A stretch of 64,000 bases of DNA from Amycolatopsis azurea DSM 43854 (GCF_001995215.1 NZ_MUXN01000020.1:213316-277315), one strand, 5' to 3'; shown: positions 50,033 to 59,334, numbered from the stretch's first letter. Made by a program: numbers and translations. The notes: generated by a model not told the origin, from the sequence alone.

Positions 50033-51274
50033 TCAGCCGCAAGCCCGTTTCGCCGTGAGCACCCGAGCCAGGGCCTCATCGACCCGGGCGGCCGGGAGAT
50101 CGCCGGACGCAAGCGCTTGCTCCAGCGTGGTCAGGACCGTGCCGACGTTGCCTCCGGAGGACCACAACGCCTGATCCGCTCCCGCCTGCAAGGCCTTGAG
50201 CACCGCCGTCGGCAGCGGGTACTGCGACGTGATCGCCTTCATCGCCCCGAGATCGTCCGTGATCACCGGGCCGTCGAACGCGTAGTCCTTCCGCAGTAGC
50301 CGGTACGCGGGCGCTGACAGGGTCGACGGCGTACCGCCGGTCAGATCGGGCACGTCCAGATGTCCGACCATCACGCCGACCTCGCCGTACTCGTCGATGT
50401 TCCGGTACGGCACCAGGTCGACCTTCCGCAGCGAGGCCAGCGGTGGCGTCCGCACCAGTCCCTTGTGGGAGTCGCCGGTGGCGTGCCCGTGCCCGGGAAA
50501 GTGCTTCAGCACCGGTTGCACCCCGGCGTCCCGCAGGCCCTGCGCGAAGGCCAGAACGTACTTGCGCGCGACTTCCGGGTCCGCGCCGAACGACCGGTCA
50601 CCGACGATGTCGCGATCCGGCTGGTCGGTGATGTCGGCGTCGGGTGCGTAGTCCACGGTGACGCCGCGAGCCCGCATCTGCCGTCCTCGGTCGGCGGCCT
50701 TCGTCCGCACCTGCGCCGGCGTCATGGACTTGGCCATCTTCCGGGCACTGGGCATATCGCCGTCGAGGGCGTCGATCCGCTGTACGCGGCCGCCTTCCTC
50801 GTCGATCGCCACCGACACCGGCACCTTCGCGGCCTTCTGCACCTCGTCCAGTGCGCGATTCTGCAGCAGGGCCGTCTCGTTGCCGCCGAGAAAGATCCCT
50901 CCGACCTGCTGATCGCGCACCAGCTTCACCGCCGCTTGCGGATCGCCGGCGTTCACGCCGACCACCACTAGCTGGGCCAGCCGCTGCCGGGGGCTCATCC
51001 CGGCGATGACGGCCTCGCAACCCGGATCAGGAGCCTGCTCCGCCCTCGGTGACGGCGAGGGCGCGGGTGTGCCGGAGCTGGACGGGCTCGAAGTGGCGTT
51101 GATCCGCGGCGGGGGCGTGGCCCCCGCGGGCTGTGCCGCTCCGGTTTCTTCGGTCGTCGTGCCGCATTGCACGCTGGTGAGCAGTACGGCGGCCGCTCCC
51201 AGGATGACGGCCAGCCATCGCTTCGTCGTCTTCGGTCGCCCGGAGTTCATCGGCTCGTTTCGTTCGTCGTCCAT
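50033..51274 (-). CDS. GH3-family beta-N-acetylhexosaminidase-like lipoprotein (NagZ-like)
   Basis: 413 residues. The lipoprotein leader ends in LLTSVQC (Cys37), followed by a Thr/Ser/Pro-rich linker. The GH3 domain has LVVVGVNAGDPQ, the NagZ-type loop KHFPGHGHATGDSHKG with the catalytic His, and ITDDLGAMKAI with the nucleophile Asp. It should cleave N-acetylglucosamine from wall fragments outside the membrane. Alternative start MNSGRPK eight codons later. Confidence 0.87.
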   Translation of the reverse strand: MDDERNEPMNSGRPKTTKRWLAVILGAAAVLLTSVQCGTTTEETGAAQPAGATPPPRINATSSPSSSGTPAPSPSPRAEQAPDPGCEAVIAGMSPRQRLAQLVVVGVNAGDPQAAVKLVRDQQVGGIFLGGNETALLQNRALDEVQKAAKVPVSVAIDEEGGRVQRIDALDGDMPSARKMAKSMTPAQVRTKAADRGRQMRARGVTVDYAPDADITDQPDRDIVGDRSFGADPEVARKYVLAFAQGLRDAGVQPVLKHFPGHGHATGDSHKGLVRTPPLASLRKVDLVPYRNIDEYGEVGVMVGHLDVPDLTGGTPSTLSAPAYRLLRKDYAFDGPVITDDLGAMKAITSQYPLPTAVLKALQAGADQALWSSGGNVGTVLTTLEQALASGDLPAARVDEALARVLTAKRACG

Positions 51275-51385
51275 GCCGATATCGACGGTAACCCCAGTTG
51301 CCCTTTAGTACGCGATCGCGTGCCCTTTTGCGCGTGCTCGCCTCTGCCTCACCTCCTTCCTTCTTCGCGTTCCTGCTGGTCGTGC

Positions 51386-51443
51386 TTGACAGGCTGCTCC
51401 GATGCGAGCTACATTACCACATGGTTATGGAACCGCAAGGTTA
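51386..51443 (+). promoter_or_regulatory. Promoter and operator candidate of the ArsR operon
   Basis: TTGACA (51386-51391), 18 bp, TACATT (51410-51415) is the best promoter match on this strand. It is followed by ATTACCA-C-ATGGTTAT and AACC-GCAA-GGTT dyads, which overlap the -10 and the likely start point; an ArsR-type repressor would bind there. Confidence 0.6.
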
Positions 51444-51517
51444 TCCACGGTGCCGATAGGCGCCGCCGGAGCCGGACGTGAGAACTCGAACTCGTGAGAA
51501 CCGAAAGGCGGGCGACC

Positions 51518-51868
51518 GTGACACAGGATCTGCTCGACGTCACCTTCGCCGCGCTCGCCGACCCCACCCGCCGCGCGATCCTCGCGCGGCTCGCGCACGG
51601 CGAGGCCACTGTGACGGAGCTGGCCGAGCCGTTCGCGATGAGCCAGCCCGCCATCTCCAAGCATCTGAAGGTGCTGGAGCGGGCCGGGCTGGTGGCGAGG
51701 GGACGTGATGCCCAGCGTCGCCCCTGCCGGCTGGTGGCCGAGCCGCTGAAGGACGCCACCGAATGGCTCGGTGAGTACAGCCGCTTCTGGGACGGGGCCT
51801 TCTCGAAGCTGGACCTCGTCCTCGAAGGAGAACAGCGACACCCGGAGAGCCGGGGCGAGACCGACTGA
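51518..51868 (+). CDS. ArsR-family regulator
   Basis: 116 residues from GTG with AAAGGCGGGC upstream. Winged HTH with LADPTRRAILARLAHGEATV, MSQPAISKHLKVLERAGLV and the wing RGRDAQRRPCRL. No metal-site cysteines of the ArsR/SmtB type are visible, so it belongs to the group that sits next to AHSA1-domain genes. Autoregulation of the three-gene operon is likely. Confidence 0.87.
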   Translation: MTQDLLDVTFAALADPTRRAILARLAHGEATVTELAEPFAMSQPAISKHLKVLERAGLVARGRDAQRRPCRLVAEPLKDATEWLGEYSRFWDGAFSKLDLVLEGEQRHPESRGETD

Positions 51869-51897
51869 CCACCGCACGAGCGGAAAGGAGCACCACG

Positions 51898-52392
51898 ATG
51901 GGACGCAGTCTCAGCGTGACGAAATCCGGCGATCTCGAGATCGTCATGACGAGGTCCTTCGACGCGCCGAGAGGGCTGGTGTTCGACGCGTGGACCAAAC
52001 CGGAGCTGGTGCGCCGCTGGTTCGGCCCGCACGGCTGCGAAGTCGTCGAATGCGAGATCGACCTGTGGGTCGGCGGTAGATGGCGCTACCGGCTGCTTCA
52101 CGACGGCGGGAAAGAGATGGTGCTGCAGGGCGTCTACCAGGAGATCAGCCGTCCGGAAAGGCTCGTTTCCCTAGAGACGAACGAGGACTGCGAGGCCTCG
52201 GAAGGTGATGCCTTGGCGACTCTGACCTTGGTCGAAGACGGCGGGGTCACCACCTTGACCCAGGTGGTGCGATACGGCTCGAAGCGGATCCGGGACGCCG
52301 TGCTCGAATCCGGGATGGAGCGGGGAGTCGGTGAGGGCTTCGACAGGTTGGCCGAGGTCGTGGCCGTTCCGGTGAGGGCGGGAGCTCGATGA
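51898..52392 (+). CDS. SRPBCC (AHSA1)-domain protein
   Basis: 164 residues. START-like fold with the hallmark AFDAPRGLVFDAWTKPELV-type N-terminus (SFDAPRGLVFDAWTKPELVR), WFGPHGCEVVECEIDL and GGRWRYRL. Binds a hydrophobic ligand; nearly always paired with an ArsR gene. The stop overlaps the next start (ATGA). Confidence 0.87.
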   Translation: MGRSLSVTKSGDLEIVMTRSFDAPRGLVFDAWTKPELVRRWFGPHGCEVVECEIDLWVGGRWRYRLLHDGGKEMVLQGVYQEISRPERLVSLETNEDCEASEGDALATLTLVEDGGVTTLTQVVRYGSKRIRDAVLESGMERGVGEGFDRLAEVVAVPVRAGAR

Positions 52393-52964
52393 ACGCCATC
52401 GCGGACCGCTATCGCGTCCGGGCCAACGCCTTCGAGAGCAAGGTCGCCGCCGTCGGAGCCGGGCGATGGGAAAGCAAGTCGCCGTGCGAGGAGTGGAACG
52501 CCAGGGATGTCGTCGGGCACATCGTCGACATGCACGGTGCGATGCTGCGTCCTCTCGACCGTGAGCTGAGGCCGGCGCCTTCGATCGAGGAAGATCCGCT
52601 CGGCGCCTTCCGGGCGGCTCGGGCCGATGTCGAAGCCGTCCTCGCCGACCCGGTGCTCGGGGCCACGGAACACGAGACGCCGGCGGGGAAGATGACCGCC
52701 GAACAGCACATCGACCAGGTGGTCAGTGCCGACATGGTCGTCCACGGCTGGGACCTGGCCCGTGCCACCGGTCAGGACGACACGATCGATCCGCACGAGG
52801 TCGCCCGGATGTGGCCAGGGGCCCAGGCGATCCCCGAGCAGATGAGGATCCCCGGCGCGTTCGGTCCCGGCATCGTCGTCTTCGGTCCCGAGGTGAAGGT
52901 TCCCGAAGACGCGCCCTTGCAGGACAGATTGCTCGGACTGCTGGGCCGGGACCCGAACGCCTGA
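52389..52964 (+). CDS. TIGR03086-family metal-binding protein (MPI-like)
   Basis: 191 residues. DinB-like fold with RARANAFESKVAAVG-type N-terminus, ARDVVGHIVDMHGAML, HIDQVVSADMVVHGWDLARA; His residues are placed to bind a metal as in mycothiol-dependent isomerases. It closes the ArsR-AHSA1 operon (4-bp overlap). Substrate unknown. Confidence 0.82.
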   Translation: MNAIADRYRVRANAFESKVAAVGAGRWESKSPCEEWNARDVVGHIVDMHGAMLRPLDRELRPAPSIEEDPLGAFRAARADVEAVLADPVLGATEHETPAGKMTAEQHIDQVVSADMVVHGWDLARATGQDDTIDPHEVARMWPGAQAIPEQMRIPGAFGPGIVVFGPEVKVPEDAPLQDRLLGLLGRDPNA

Positions 52965-52970
52965 TCCGCG

Positions 52971-53384
52971 TCAGACGTGGATCCCCCGGTGCCGCCGGAC
53001 GGGCTTGGAAGGAACCGGTACCTCGGCGGTATCGGTCCCCTTGGCCGCGGCCAGGACACGCTCCAGAACCGATAGAGAGGTGGTGAGCAAAGAAATCTGG
53101 TTCTGGATCCGAGTCCTGGCGATCTCCAGTTCGTCGGTCAGCCCCGGCGAAGGCACCAAATGCGTGTGGTCCCCGGAAACACAGGGAAGGAGTTGCGCGA
53201 TCTTGCCGCTGCACAGGCCAGCCGAATAGAAGAGCTGAATCTGCAGAACCCGGGCGATGTCGTCTTCGGTGAAGGTCCGGTAGCCGTTGCCGCGTCGATC
53301 GGGACGCAGCAGGCCTTCCGTTTCGTAGTACCGCAACGAACGGACGCTCACCCCGGTCCGTTCCGCAAGTTCGCCGATCCGCAT
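52971..53384 (-). CDS. MerR-family regulator
   Basis: 137 residues from the ATG of MRIGELAERTGVSVRSLRYY. HTH (MRIGELAERTGVSVRSLRYY), wing (GNGYRTFTEDDIARVLQI) and a dimerisation helix. Two cysteines (SAGLCSGKIAQLLPCVSG) may sense redox or electrophiles. It is divergent from an Old-Yellow-Enzyme gene whose promoter carries a MerR-like dyad between its -35 and -10. Confidence 0.87.
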   Translation of the reverse strand: MRIGELAERTGVSVRSLRYYETEGLLRPDRRGNGYRTFTEDDIARVLQIQLFYSAGLCSGKIAQLLPCVSGDHTHLVPSPGLTDELEIARTRIQNQISLLTTSLSVLERVLAAAKGTDTAEVPVPSKPVRRHRGIHV

Positions 53385-53412
53385 GAGTCCACAGTAGTCG
53401 CGGAAACCGAGG

Positions 53413-53443
53413 TTGACCGTGACGCCGGTGTCAGGGTTTAGCT
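53413..53443 (+). promoter_or_regulatory. MerR-type promoter of the ene-reductase gene
   Basis: TTGACC (53413-53418) is followed by the dyad ACCGTGAC-N6-GTCAGGGT (53416-53423 and 53430-53437) and a weak TTAGCT/TAGCTT about 19-20 bp from the -35. A dyad in an over-long spacer is the MerR activation arrangement. Confidence 0.55.
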
Positions 53444-53451
53444 TCGCGTTC

Positions 53452-54546
53452 ATGAGGTTGCTCGAAGCATTCCGCGGCACCGCGATCCAGCTGCCGAACC
53501 GCATCGCGATGGCCCCGATGACCAGGGGACGTGCCGACGACACGACAGGTGTGCCACATCCGAGGACGGCCGAGTACTACGCGCAACGCGCGAGCGCCGG
53601 CTTGATCGTGAGCGAAGGCGTCTGGGTCAATCAGACCGGTAAGAGCGGCCCCGGGATTCCGGGGCTGGCGACTGAACGGCAGGCCGAGGCCTGGCGTGAG
53701 GTGACGGAGGCCGTACACGAGAAAGGCGGCCGCATCTTCGCGCAGCTCTGGCACGCGGGCCGGGTCGGCCATCCCGGCGTGACGGGCCGGACGCCGGTGG
53801 CGCCGTCGGCGGTCCGGCAGGCCGGGCGGATCTTCTCGGCCGGGGGTTGGACGGACACGGTCGAGCCCCGTGCGCTCGGTGAAGAAGAAATCGGCGAGGT
53901 CGTCCGGGACTTCGCCGCGGCGGCACGCCGGGCCGTCGAAGCGGGGTTCGACGGCGTCGAACTCCACGGTGCCAACGGGTACCTCATCCAGGAGTTCCTC
54001 GCCCGCAACACCAACCTCAGGGAAGACAGGTACGGCGGTTCCGTCGCCGCCCGGCTCGCGTTCCCGCTCGAGGTGGTGGCGGCCGTGGTCGAGCAGATCG
54101 GCGCAGCCAGGGTCGCCCTGCGGATTTCGCCGGGCAACCCGGAGAACGACGTCGTGGAAGACGACTGGAAGGAGGTGTACTCACGACTGCTCGCGGAACT
54201 ACGCCGGTACGAGCTCGCGTACCTGCACGTCATCGACGCTCCCGACGTCGAGGTGCTGTCGCACCTGCGGCCTTTGTGGCCGGGAACGCTGGTCGCGAAC
54301 CTGCGTTCCGAGGAGCCGACCTCCCGGGAGGAGGGTGAGTCCTTGGTCGAATCCGGGCTGGCCGATGTGGTCGCCTTCGGCAGGCTGTTCATCGCGAACC
54401 CGGACCTGCCCGCCCGATTCGCGCTCGACGCCCCGCTCGCCCAGGCGCACCACGACGTCTATTACGGCGCTCGGCTCGACGGCTACACCGATTTCCCGGC
54501 GTTCGAACCGGACTCGGCGAAGTTCGCCTGTTCGGCGCGCAGCTGA
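53452..54546 (+). CDS. Alkene reductase of the Old Yellow Enzyme family
   Basis: 364 residues from the ATG of MRLLEAFRGTAIQLPNRIA. FMN barrel with IAMAPMTRGRA, QLWHAGRVGHP, VELHGANGYLIQEFL and the C-terminal VAFGRLFIANPDLPARF. It reduces activated C=C bonds of electrophiles with NAD(P)H. Regulated, by context, by the divergent MerR protein. Confidence 0.92.
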   Translation: MRLLEAFRGTAIQLPNRIAMAPMTRGRADDTTGVPHPRTAEYYAQRASAGLIVSEGVWVNQTGKSGPGIPGLATERQAEAWREVTEAVHEKGGRIFAQLWHAGRVGHPGVTGRTPVAPSAVRQAGRIFSAGGWTDTVEPRALGEEEIGEVVRDFAAAARRAVEAGFDGVELHGANGYLIQEFLARNTNLREDRYGGSVAARLAFPLEVVAAVVEQIGAARVALRISPGNPENDVVEDDWKEVYSRLLAELRRYELAYLHVIDAPDVEVLSHLRPLWPGTLVANLRSEEPTSREEGESLVESGLADVVAFGRLFIANPDLPARFALDAPLAQAHHDVYYGARLDGYTDFPAFEPDSAKFACSARS

Positions 54547-54574
54547 TCTTCGCCGCCCGATCTACAGTGCGGGA

Positions 54575-55900
54575 ATGGTCAAGACGGCAGTGGAAATCGC
54601 GGCGGCTGTGCGCGCCAAGGAGCTCGACCCGGTCGAGGTGACGCGTGAGGCGTTGTCCCGGATCGCGGCCGCGGACGGAGTGGTCGGCGCGTTCCGCCGG
54701 GTCAGGGCCGAGGAGGCGCTCGCCGAGGCAGCCGCCGTCGCCGAACGCGCGGACCTGGTCGACCTGCCCTTGGCCGGGGTACCGGTCGCGGTCAAGGACG
54801 TCGCGCCGGTCGAGGGCGAGTACGCCTCGTGGGGGTCGCGCGCGGGTTCGTCGACGGTGTCCACAGAGGACGGCGAGGTTGCCCGGCGGTTGCGTGCGGC
54901 CGGTGCGGTGATCGTCGGCCTGACCCGGGTGCCGGAGCTGTGCATTTGGCCGTCGAGCGACGACCCGGACGGGACGGCGCGTAACCCGCGCAATCCGTCC
55001 TACGCCGCGGGAGGCTCGTCGGGCGGGAGTGCCGCGGCCGTAGCGGCGGGACTGGTGCCCATCGCGCACGGCACGGACGGCCTGGGTTCGATCCGGCTGC
55101 CGTCCGCGATGTGCGGCATCGTCGGCCTCAAACCGGGTAAGGGCGTGGTCCGCGTACCGGGGGAGAACGGCTGGTTCGGCCTGTCCACACACGGTCCGAT
55201 GACGACCACCGTGGCCGACGCGGCCGTGCTGATGTCGGTCCTCGCCGAACAGCCCGGCCTGGCGGACCTCGCCGACCCGGCACCATCGCGCATCGCCCTG
55301 TCCACTCAGGTCCCGTTGACGAGGGCGCCGTTGCCGCGTGCTTTCAGCCGGGCCGTCGCACAGGCCGGAGACCTGTTCCGCGCGGCCGGGCACACCGTCG
55401 CGCCCGGGACACCCCGGTACAACGCCGGCGCGATCGGGGGCCTTCTCGCGCGCTGGGTCGCGGGCCCGGCCGAACAAGCGGCCGAGTTCGATCTCGCCGC
55501 ACTTCAGCCCCGCACGCGCACGCACGTCCGGCTCGGGCGTCTGATGGCCAAGCGCGTCCGGGAAAGCACCCGTGAGCGCTGGCTGGAGCGTGCCGAGGAG
55601 TTCTTTTCCGACCACGACGTCCTGGTCACGCCCGTGATCGCGACCCTCCCGCTCAAGGCACGCAAGTGGCACGAAAGCCGGTGGATCGCCAACGTGCTGC
55701 CATCGGTGCGCGTCGCGGGTTTCGCCGGCCTCTGGAATCTCGCGGGCTATCCGGCGATGTCGGTGCCGGTCGGCGTGCACCCCTCGGGTATCCCCGCTTG
55801 CGTTCAGCTCGTCGCCGCGCCCGGTGGGGAGGCGCTCCTTCTCGGCCTCGCCGCCCAGCTCGAAGCGGCCAATCCCTGGCCCCGCACCACCCTCTCCTGA
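54575..55900 (+). CDS. Amidase (amidase signature family)
   Basis: 441 residues. The Ser-cisSer-Lys triad is visible: Lys in VPVAVKDVAPV, the cis-Ser in GGSSGGSAAAVAAG and the nucleophile Ser in THGTDGLGSIRLPSAM-type segment (GTDGLGSIRLPS). The usual GGS before the nucleophile is GLGS here. It hydrolyses amides; the substrate is unknown. A perfect hairpin follows. Confidence 0.88.
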   Translation: MVKTAVEIAAAVRAKELDPVEVTREALSRIAAADGVVGAFRRVRAEEALAEAAAVAERADLVDLPLAGVPVAVKDVAPVEGEYASWGSRAGSSTVSTEDGEVARRLRAAGAVIVGLTRVPELCIWPSSDDPDGTARNPRNPSYAAGGSSGGSAAAVAAGLVPIAHGTDGLGSIRLPSAMCGIVGLKPGKGVVRVPGENGWFGLSTHGPMTTTVADAAVLMSVLAEQPGLADLADPAPSRIALSTQVPLTRAPLPRAFSRAVAQAGDLFRAAGHTVAPGTPRYNAGAIGGLLARWVAGPAEQAAEFDLAALQPRTRTHVRLGRLMAKRVRESTRERWLERAEEFFSDHDVLVTPVIATLPLKARKWHESRWIANVLPSVRVAGFAGLWNLAGYPAMSVPVGVHPSGIPACVQLVAAPGGEALLLGLAAQLEAANPWPRTTLS

Positions 55901-55915
55901 CCACGCCCGGAAGAG

Positions 55916-55972
55916 AGCAAGGGACCTTTGCTATCACTCTCTTCAGGAGAGCGATAGCAAAGGTCCCTTGCT
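55916..55972. terminator. Perfect 20-bp hairpin, AGCAAGGGACCTTTGCT repeat family
   Basis: Arms 55916-55935 and 55953-55972 match perfectly; the loop has an inner CTCTC/GAGAG pair. It lies between the convergent amidase and DivIVA-like genes. The 17-mer AGCAAAGGTCCCTTGCT recurs unchanged at 3726-3742. Confidence 0.85.
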
Positions 55973-55984
55973 ACTTCGCGCTGG

Positions 55985-57124
55985 TCAGGAGCCGGTTTTG
56001 GCAGGCGAGGGCTTCTGCCCGTTCGCCTTGGGGCCGTTCTGCTCGCTCTGTCCGTTCTTCGGCGCAGCGGCGGCAGGCGCCGAAGAAGCGGGCTTGGCGG
56101 GAGCGGGCTTGGCCGGCGTCGAAGCGGGCGTCTGAGCCGGAGCGGCGGCCTTCGACGCGGGTGGCTCGGCGGGCTTGCCCGCGGGCTTCGTCTCCTCGGC
56201 CTTGCTGTCGCCGCCGACGAGCTTCGAAGCGTGCGGGATCACCGACTCCTCGGGCAGCGCCGCGAGCATCGCCTCGCTGCCCTTCAGGACCTCGTCGGCT
56301 TGCATCAGGCTCTTGCGGGCCTGTTCGCGGATCTCCGCCAGCCGCTCGACCTTCCGCTGGGCGGCGGTCGTGCGCTGGGCGGCGGTCGTCGTGGCCTCGT
56401 CGAGCCGGCGCTTGGCCTCGCTCGTCGCCTCGTCGACGCGGCGCTTGGCCTCCGCGGTGGCCTCCGCGATCCGGCGTTCGGCCTGATTCTTGCTGGCCGT
56501 CTGCTGGTCGGCGATGTGCTTCTCGTGCGAAGCGCGCTGAGCCGAAATCGTCTGATCGAACTCGCGCTCGATCTTCCGGCGCTTGCGCTCGGCCTCGTTG
56601 TCCAGCAGTTCCCGGCGCTGGGCGGCCTCGACGGTCAGCCGCTGGACCTCGGCCCGAGTCTCGGCGAGCGCGGACTCGTGCTCGGAGTGCAGCGCGTCCG
56701 CCTGCTTGTCCAGCTCGGCGACGAGCCGCGTGTAGCGCTCACGGAGCTTCTTCGAAGCCTCGCTCGACGACGCCCAGTGCTTCTCGGCCGCGACCTCGGC
56801 ACGCTTCGTGACCTCTTCCGCACGCGCCTGAGCGAGCGTGACGGTGCGCTGCATCCGCTCGTCGAGGTCTTCGAGCCGCTCCGGCGGTTTCTTCAGCTCC
56901 TCGATCCTGGCGTTCAGCTTCGCCACCTCGTGGCGCACGGTTTCGAGTTCGCGCGTGGCCGACGTCGCCTGCGCGATCGCGGCGTCGCGGTCGGTGATCA
57001 CGCGATGCAGCTGCGCTTCGAGATGATCCAGATACTGGCGCACTTCGTTCCGGTCGAAGCCGTGCCAGGCCTGGGTGTACTCGCGCCGCAGGGGCAACAG
57101 GCCGTTGTCTCGCTCGGGAACCAT
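55985..57124 (-). CDS. DivIVA-domain coiled-coil protein
   Basis: 379 residues from the ATG of MVPERDNGLLPLRREY. The N-terminal DivIVA-like motif is HGFDRNEVRQYLDHLEAQL. A long coiled coil (about 45-275) rich in A, E, K and R follows, including the repeated EAKRRVDEATSEAKRRLDEA. The C-terminal 100 residues are Ala/Pro/Lys-rich. Such proteins organise the cell pole or septum in actinobacteria. A GTG two codons upstream is an alternative start. Confidence 0.85.
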   Translation of the reverse strand: MVPERDNGLLPLRREYTQAWHGFDRNEVRQYLDHLEAQLHRVITDRDAAIAQATSATRELETVRHEVAKLNARIEELKKPPERLEDLDERMQRTVTLAQARAEEVTKRAEVAAEKHWASSSEASKKLRERYTRLVAELDKQADALHSEHESALAETRAEVQRLTVEAAQRRELLDNEAERKRRKIEREFDQTISAQRASHEKHIADQQTASKNQAERRIAEATAEAKRRVDEATSEAKRRLDEATTTAAQRTTAAQRKVERLAEIREQARKSLMQADEVLKGSEAMLAALPEESVIPHASKLVGGDSKAEETKPAGKPAEPPASKAAAPAQTPASTPAKPAPAKPASSAPAAAAPKNGQSEQNGPKANGQKPSPAKTGS

Positions 57125-57242
57125 GGCCACGACGGTACCTGCGTACCCGGCGTCGCCGTGGCCAGGCTTGGTGATTCACCGACGTGTGTCGGCTCCTAGC
57201 TGCGTTCCCTCACCTGAACGGCCGCTACCCATGTGCGCAGTG

Positions 57243-59234
57243 TCACCAATGGAAGCCGCGGCTGAGCCGGGCGAGGGCCATCGCCGCACGGGACAGATGC
57301 TGCTCGCCCTTGCCGATTTTGAGTCCGCCGCCACCACCGGCGGCAGCCGAGTCCGGGAACACGCGGAATCCTTGGTAGGCCACGGCATCCGTGAGCCCCG
57401 GGGTGAGCGTGTACGCGAGCCCGATCGCCTGCCCGGCGGGCGTGCCGATGTGCTTCGGACGCTCCTTCAGTGCCTTCATCACCATGTCCGCGGCCTGATC
57501 CGGGGATTTCGTCGGGAACGCGTCGTAGATCTTCGTCGGGCGGATCATCGGCGTGCGCACGAGTGGCATGTGGATGGTCGTGAAGGTGATCCCGTCACCG
57601 TGGGTTTCGGTGGCGGCGATCCGGGAGAAATAGTCCAAGGCGGCCTTCGACGCCGCGTATGCCGAAAAGCGCGGCGCGATTCCCTGCACGCCGATCGACG
57701 AAACATTGACGATATGCCCGAATTTCCGCTCGGACATATGTGGCAGGACCGCGAGGATCAGCCGGACCGCGCCGAAGTAGTTGATCGCCATCGCGCGTTC
57801 GTAGTCGTGGAACCGGTCGTACGACAGTTTGATCGAACGCCGGATCGACCGGCCGGCGTTGTTCACGAGCATGTCGATCCGGCCGTGCTCGGCGAGCATC
57901 GCGTCGACGGCCTTGTGCACCGATTCCTCGTCGGTCAGGTCGGCCGGGTACACCGACGCCGTGCCGCCCGCGGCGATGATCTCGTCCCGCACCTCTTCGA
58001 GCTCGTGCTGCCGCCGGGCCACGAGCAGCGGCACCCCGCCCGCGGCCGCGACCTTGATCGCGGTCGCCCGGCCGATGCCCGAGGACGCGCCGGTGATGAT
58101 CACGCGGCGGCCGTCCAGTTCGCCGCGCGGCCCGTGCTTCCGGGCACGGAACGGGTCCAGGTGCTCACGCCAGTAGCGCCACAGGGTGGGCGCGTAGTCC
58201 TCGATCCGCGGCACCTCGACGCCCGAGCCGATGAGGGCCTTGCGCGTCGACGCCGACGAGAAAACCGACGGGAACGCCATGGTCTCCAGCAACACCGGCG
58301 GGATGCCGAGCCGCTCCATCACGGCGTCGCGCGCGATCGTGAAGCCGGGGATGTGCTCGCTCAGCTTCACCAGGTTGACGATGCCCTTGGACACCCGTTC
58401 GTTGAGCTGCACGGAAATCGTCGGCGCGCCCGCCGCCTTCGCGAAGGCGTTGTAGACCGAGACGACCGGCTGGGGCTCCGGGTTGACCAGGTGGAACGCG
58501 CGCCCGTCGAGGCCTTTCGTGGTGATCAGGGCGTTCAGCGACTTCGCGACGTAGTCGACCGGGACGACGTTGGTGTCGCCGAGGTCGGGGCCGACGATCG
58601 GCACGTCGGGCAGCCCGGCCAGCCTGCTGATCGCGGGGAACAGGTAGTACGGGCCGTCGATCTTGTCCATCTCGCCGGTCTCGGAGTTCCCGACGACGAC
58701 CGCGGGCCGGTACACCCGCCACGGCACGTCGTGCTGCTCGCGCACGAGCCGCTCCGCCTCGAACTTCGTGCGGTGGTACGGCGTGACGAGCCGCTGGCCG
58801 ACGTCGAACATCTCCTCGGTGAACATGCCCTCGTGGTCACCGGCGACGGCGACCGACGACACGTGGTGCAGACAGCCCGCGTTCAGATCGGCGGCGAGCG
58901 CGATCACCTGCGCGGTGCCTTCGACGTTGGCCTTGATGCTGGCTTCGTCGTCGGCGGTGAGGTCGTAAAGGGCGGCGAGGTGCACGACGTGATCGACACC
59001 GCGAAGCTTCTCTCGGTCCTCTTCGCCGACGCCGAGCAGTGGCTCGCCGAGATCACCGGTGACGAGGGTGACGCGCTCCGGATGCGGCCAGGCGTTCACG
59101 AGTTTCGCGAGTTTGTCCCGAGAGGACGCTCGGACGACGAGCGCGACCTCGTCGGCGTCCTCCCTGGCGAGCAGCAGCCGGGTGAACTGGCGCCCGATCA
59201 GTCCGGTCGCCCCGGTCACCAGAAAAGTCGCCAT
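57243..59234 (-). CDS. Two-domain SDR-type reductase (acyl-CoA/aldehyde reductase-like)
   Basis: 663 residues from the ATG of MATFLVTGATGLIGRQF. The N-terminal half is an extended SDR / NAD-binding-4 domain with VTGATGLIG and YHRTKFEAERLV. The C-terminal half is a classical SDR with VIITGASSGIGRA, VNNAGRSI and the catalytic YAASKAALDYF. This fusion matches the mycobacterial fatty acyl-CoA reductase AcrA1 type, forming aldehydes or alcohols from acyl chains. A GTG three codons earlier is possible. Confidence 0.85.
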   Translation of the reverse strand: MATFLVTGATGLIGRQFTRLLLAREDADEVALVVRASSRDKLAKLVNAWPHPERVTLVTGDLGEPLLGVGEEDREKLRGVDHVVHLAALYDLTADDEASIKANVEGTAQVIALAADLNAGCLHHVSSVAVAGDHEGMFTEEMFDVGQRLVTPYHRTKFEAERLVREQHDVPWRVYRPAVVVGNSETGEMDKIDGPYYLFPAISRLAGLPDVPIVGPDLGDTNVVPVDYVAKSLNALITTKGLDGRAFHLVNPEPQPVVSVYNAFAKAAGAPTISVQLNERVSKGIVNLVKLSEHIPGFTIARDAVMERLGIPPVLLETMAFPSVFSSASTRKALIGSGVEVPRIEDYAPTLWRYWREHLDPFRARKHGPRGELDGRRVIITGASSGIGRATAIKVAAAGGVPLLVARRQHELEEVRDEIIAAGGTASVYPADLTDEESVHKAVDAMLAEHGRIDMLVNNAGRSIRRSIKLSYDRFHDYERAMAINYFGAVRLILAVLPHMSERKFGHIVNVSSIGVQGIAPRFSAYAASKAALDYFSRIAATETHGDGITFTTIHMPLVRTPMIRPTKIYDAFPTKSPDQAADMVMKALKERPKHIGTPAGQAIGLAYTLTPGLTDAVAYQGFRVFPDSAAAGGGGGLKIGKGEQHLSRAAMALARLSRGFHW

Positions 59235-59334
59235 CTGCTTCACCCTTCACCGTGCTCGCCCGCGTCCACAGGCATTCTGCTGCATCATCACGGTGAGGAC
59301 CACCGTCGCGTCCCGTGAAGTTACTCACGGGTAA

